DNA of 51,460 bases from Phytophthora sp. 'mugwort' (taxonomy: Eukaryota > Oomycota > Peronosporomycetes > Peronosporales > Peronosporaceae), in the NCBI GenBank assembly GCA_033558025.1, contig JAUCEF010000143.1:1-51460 (forward strand). The letters run 5' to 3'. Position 1 is the stretch's first letter; each line of letters begins with the position of its first letter. The position numbers were made by a program, and so were the translations under genes. The notes below the pieces were generated by a model. That model did no database searches, was not told where the DNA came from, and worked only from the letters and a program-made list of their open reading frames with translations. Shown piece after piece: positions 51,398-51,460 of this stretch.

Positions 51398-51460
51398 GGG
51401 CCTATAACTCAGTTGGTTAGAGTATACGCCTGATAAGTGTAAAGTCAGTAGTTCAAATCT
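51398..51460 (+). tRNA. trnI(gau): tRNA-Ile(GAU), truncated by the window end
   Basis: The 5' acceptor strand GGGCCTA, D arm ACTCAGTTGGTTAGAGT, anticodon stem-loop TACGC-CTGATAA-GTGTA (anticodon GAU) and the start of the T arm are present. The 3' acceptor strand lies past the edge of the window. Confidence 0.92.

Overview
This is mitochondrial DNA from a protist, most likely a stramenopile. The evidence is very AT-rich sequence, bacterial-type but short rRNAs, 23 recognisable tRNA genes, complex I genes including the large subunit nad11 and nad7/nad9, tatC (probably also tatA), and a large set of ribosomal protein genes still in bacterial order (rpl2-rps19-rps3-rpl16; rps14-rps8-rpl6-rps2-rps4; rpl14-rpl5). 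The cox2-cox1 pair downstream of rns and trnW, the three CAU tRNAs (fMet, Met and an Ile-type) and the single trnW(cca) suit an oomycete/hyphochytrid-like lineage, but I cannot fix the genus. The genetic code appears standard: nad11 ends in TGA, overlapping the nad1 start as ATGA.

Layout. Positions 1-20602 hold an alternating inverted array of one ~4.8 kb unit: nad9, cob, a 5'-truncated nad11, nad1 and nad4L. It is repeated head-to-head and tail-to-tail, with symmetry centres near 3304.5, 8109, 12915.5 and 17721. The copies differ only by single-base changes in homopolymer runs. The last copy runs into an intact nad11 (19031-21037) and so into single-copy DNA. Positions 21120-23276 hold two trnL genes, tatC, rpl31, trnC, trnS, rps11 and rps13. 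Positions 23305-30097 are a plus-strand ribosomal protein block with trnI(cau), a possible rps1, atp8, trnK and trnA, ending in rps4 and a repeat-rich ORF that may carry the rps4 C-terminus. Positions 30110-37078 hold rnl, a tRNA cluster, rpl14-rpl5, an unknown ORF, rns and trnW. Positions 37671-40804 hold cox2, a putative tatA, cox1 and an unknown ORF. Positions 41216-49192 are a minus-strand unit (nad7, probable rpl10, trnH, nad4, trnE, atp1, nad5, nad6, trnR). Positions 49308-51460 return to the plus strand with nad2, trnF, rps10 and three tRNAs, the last cut by the window edge.

Function. The genes encode respiratory complexes I, III and IV and ATP synthase, the organelle's own ribosome, and a reduced twin-arginine translocase. 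cox3, atp6, atp9, nad3, rps7 and rps12 are not seen, so the genome probably continues outside the window.

Quality. nad7, nad2, rps14 and several array copies have +1/-1 shifts in homopolymers. This looks like uncorrected long-read sequence, and it matters when judging whether the palindromic array is real or an assembly or amplification product. The most interesting points are the palindromic array with fold-back junctions, the rps4 gene apparently split by a 24-copy hexapeptide repeat, and the small, poorly known reading frames (tatA-, rps1- and rpl10-like, and two unidentified ORFs).
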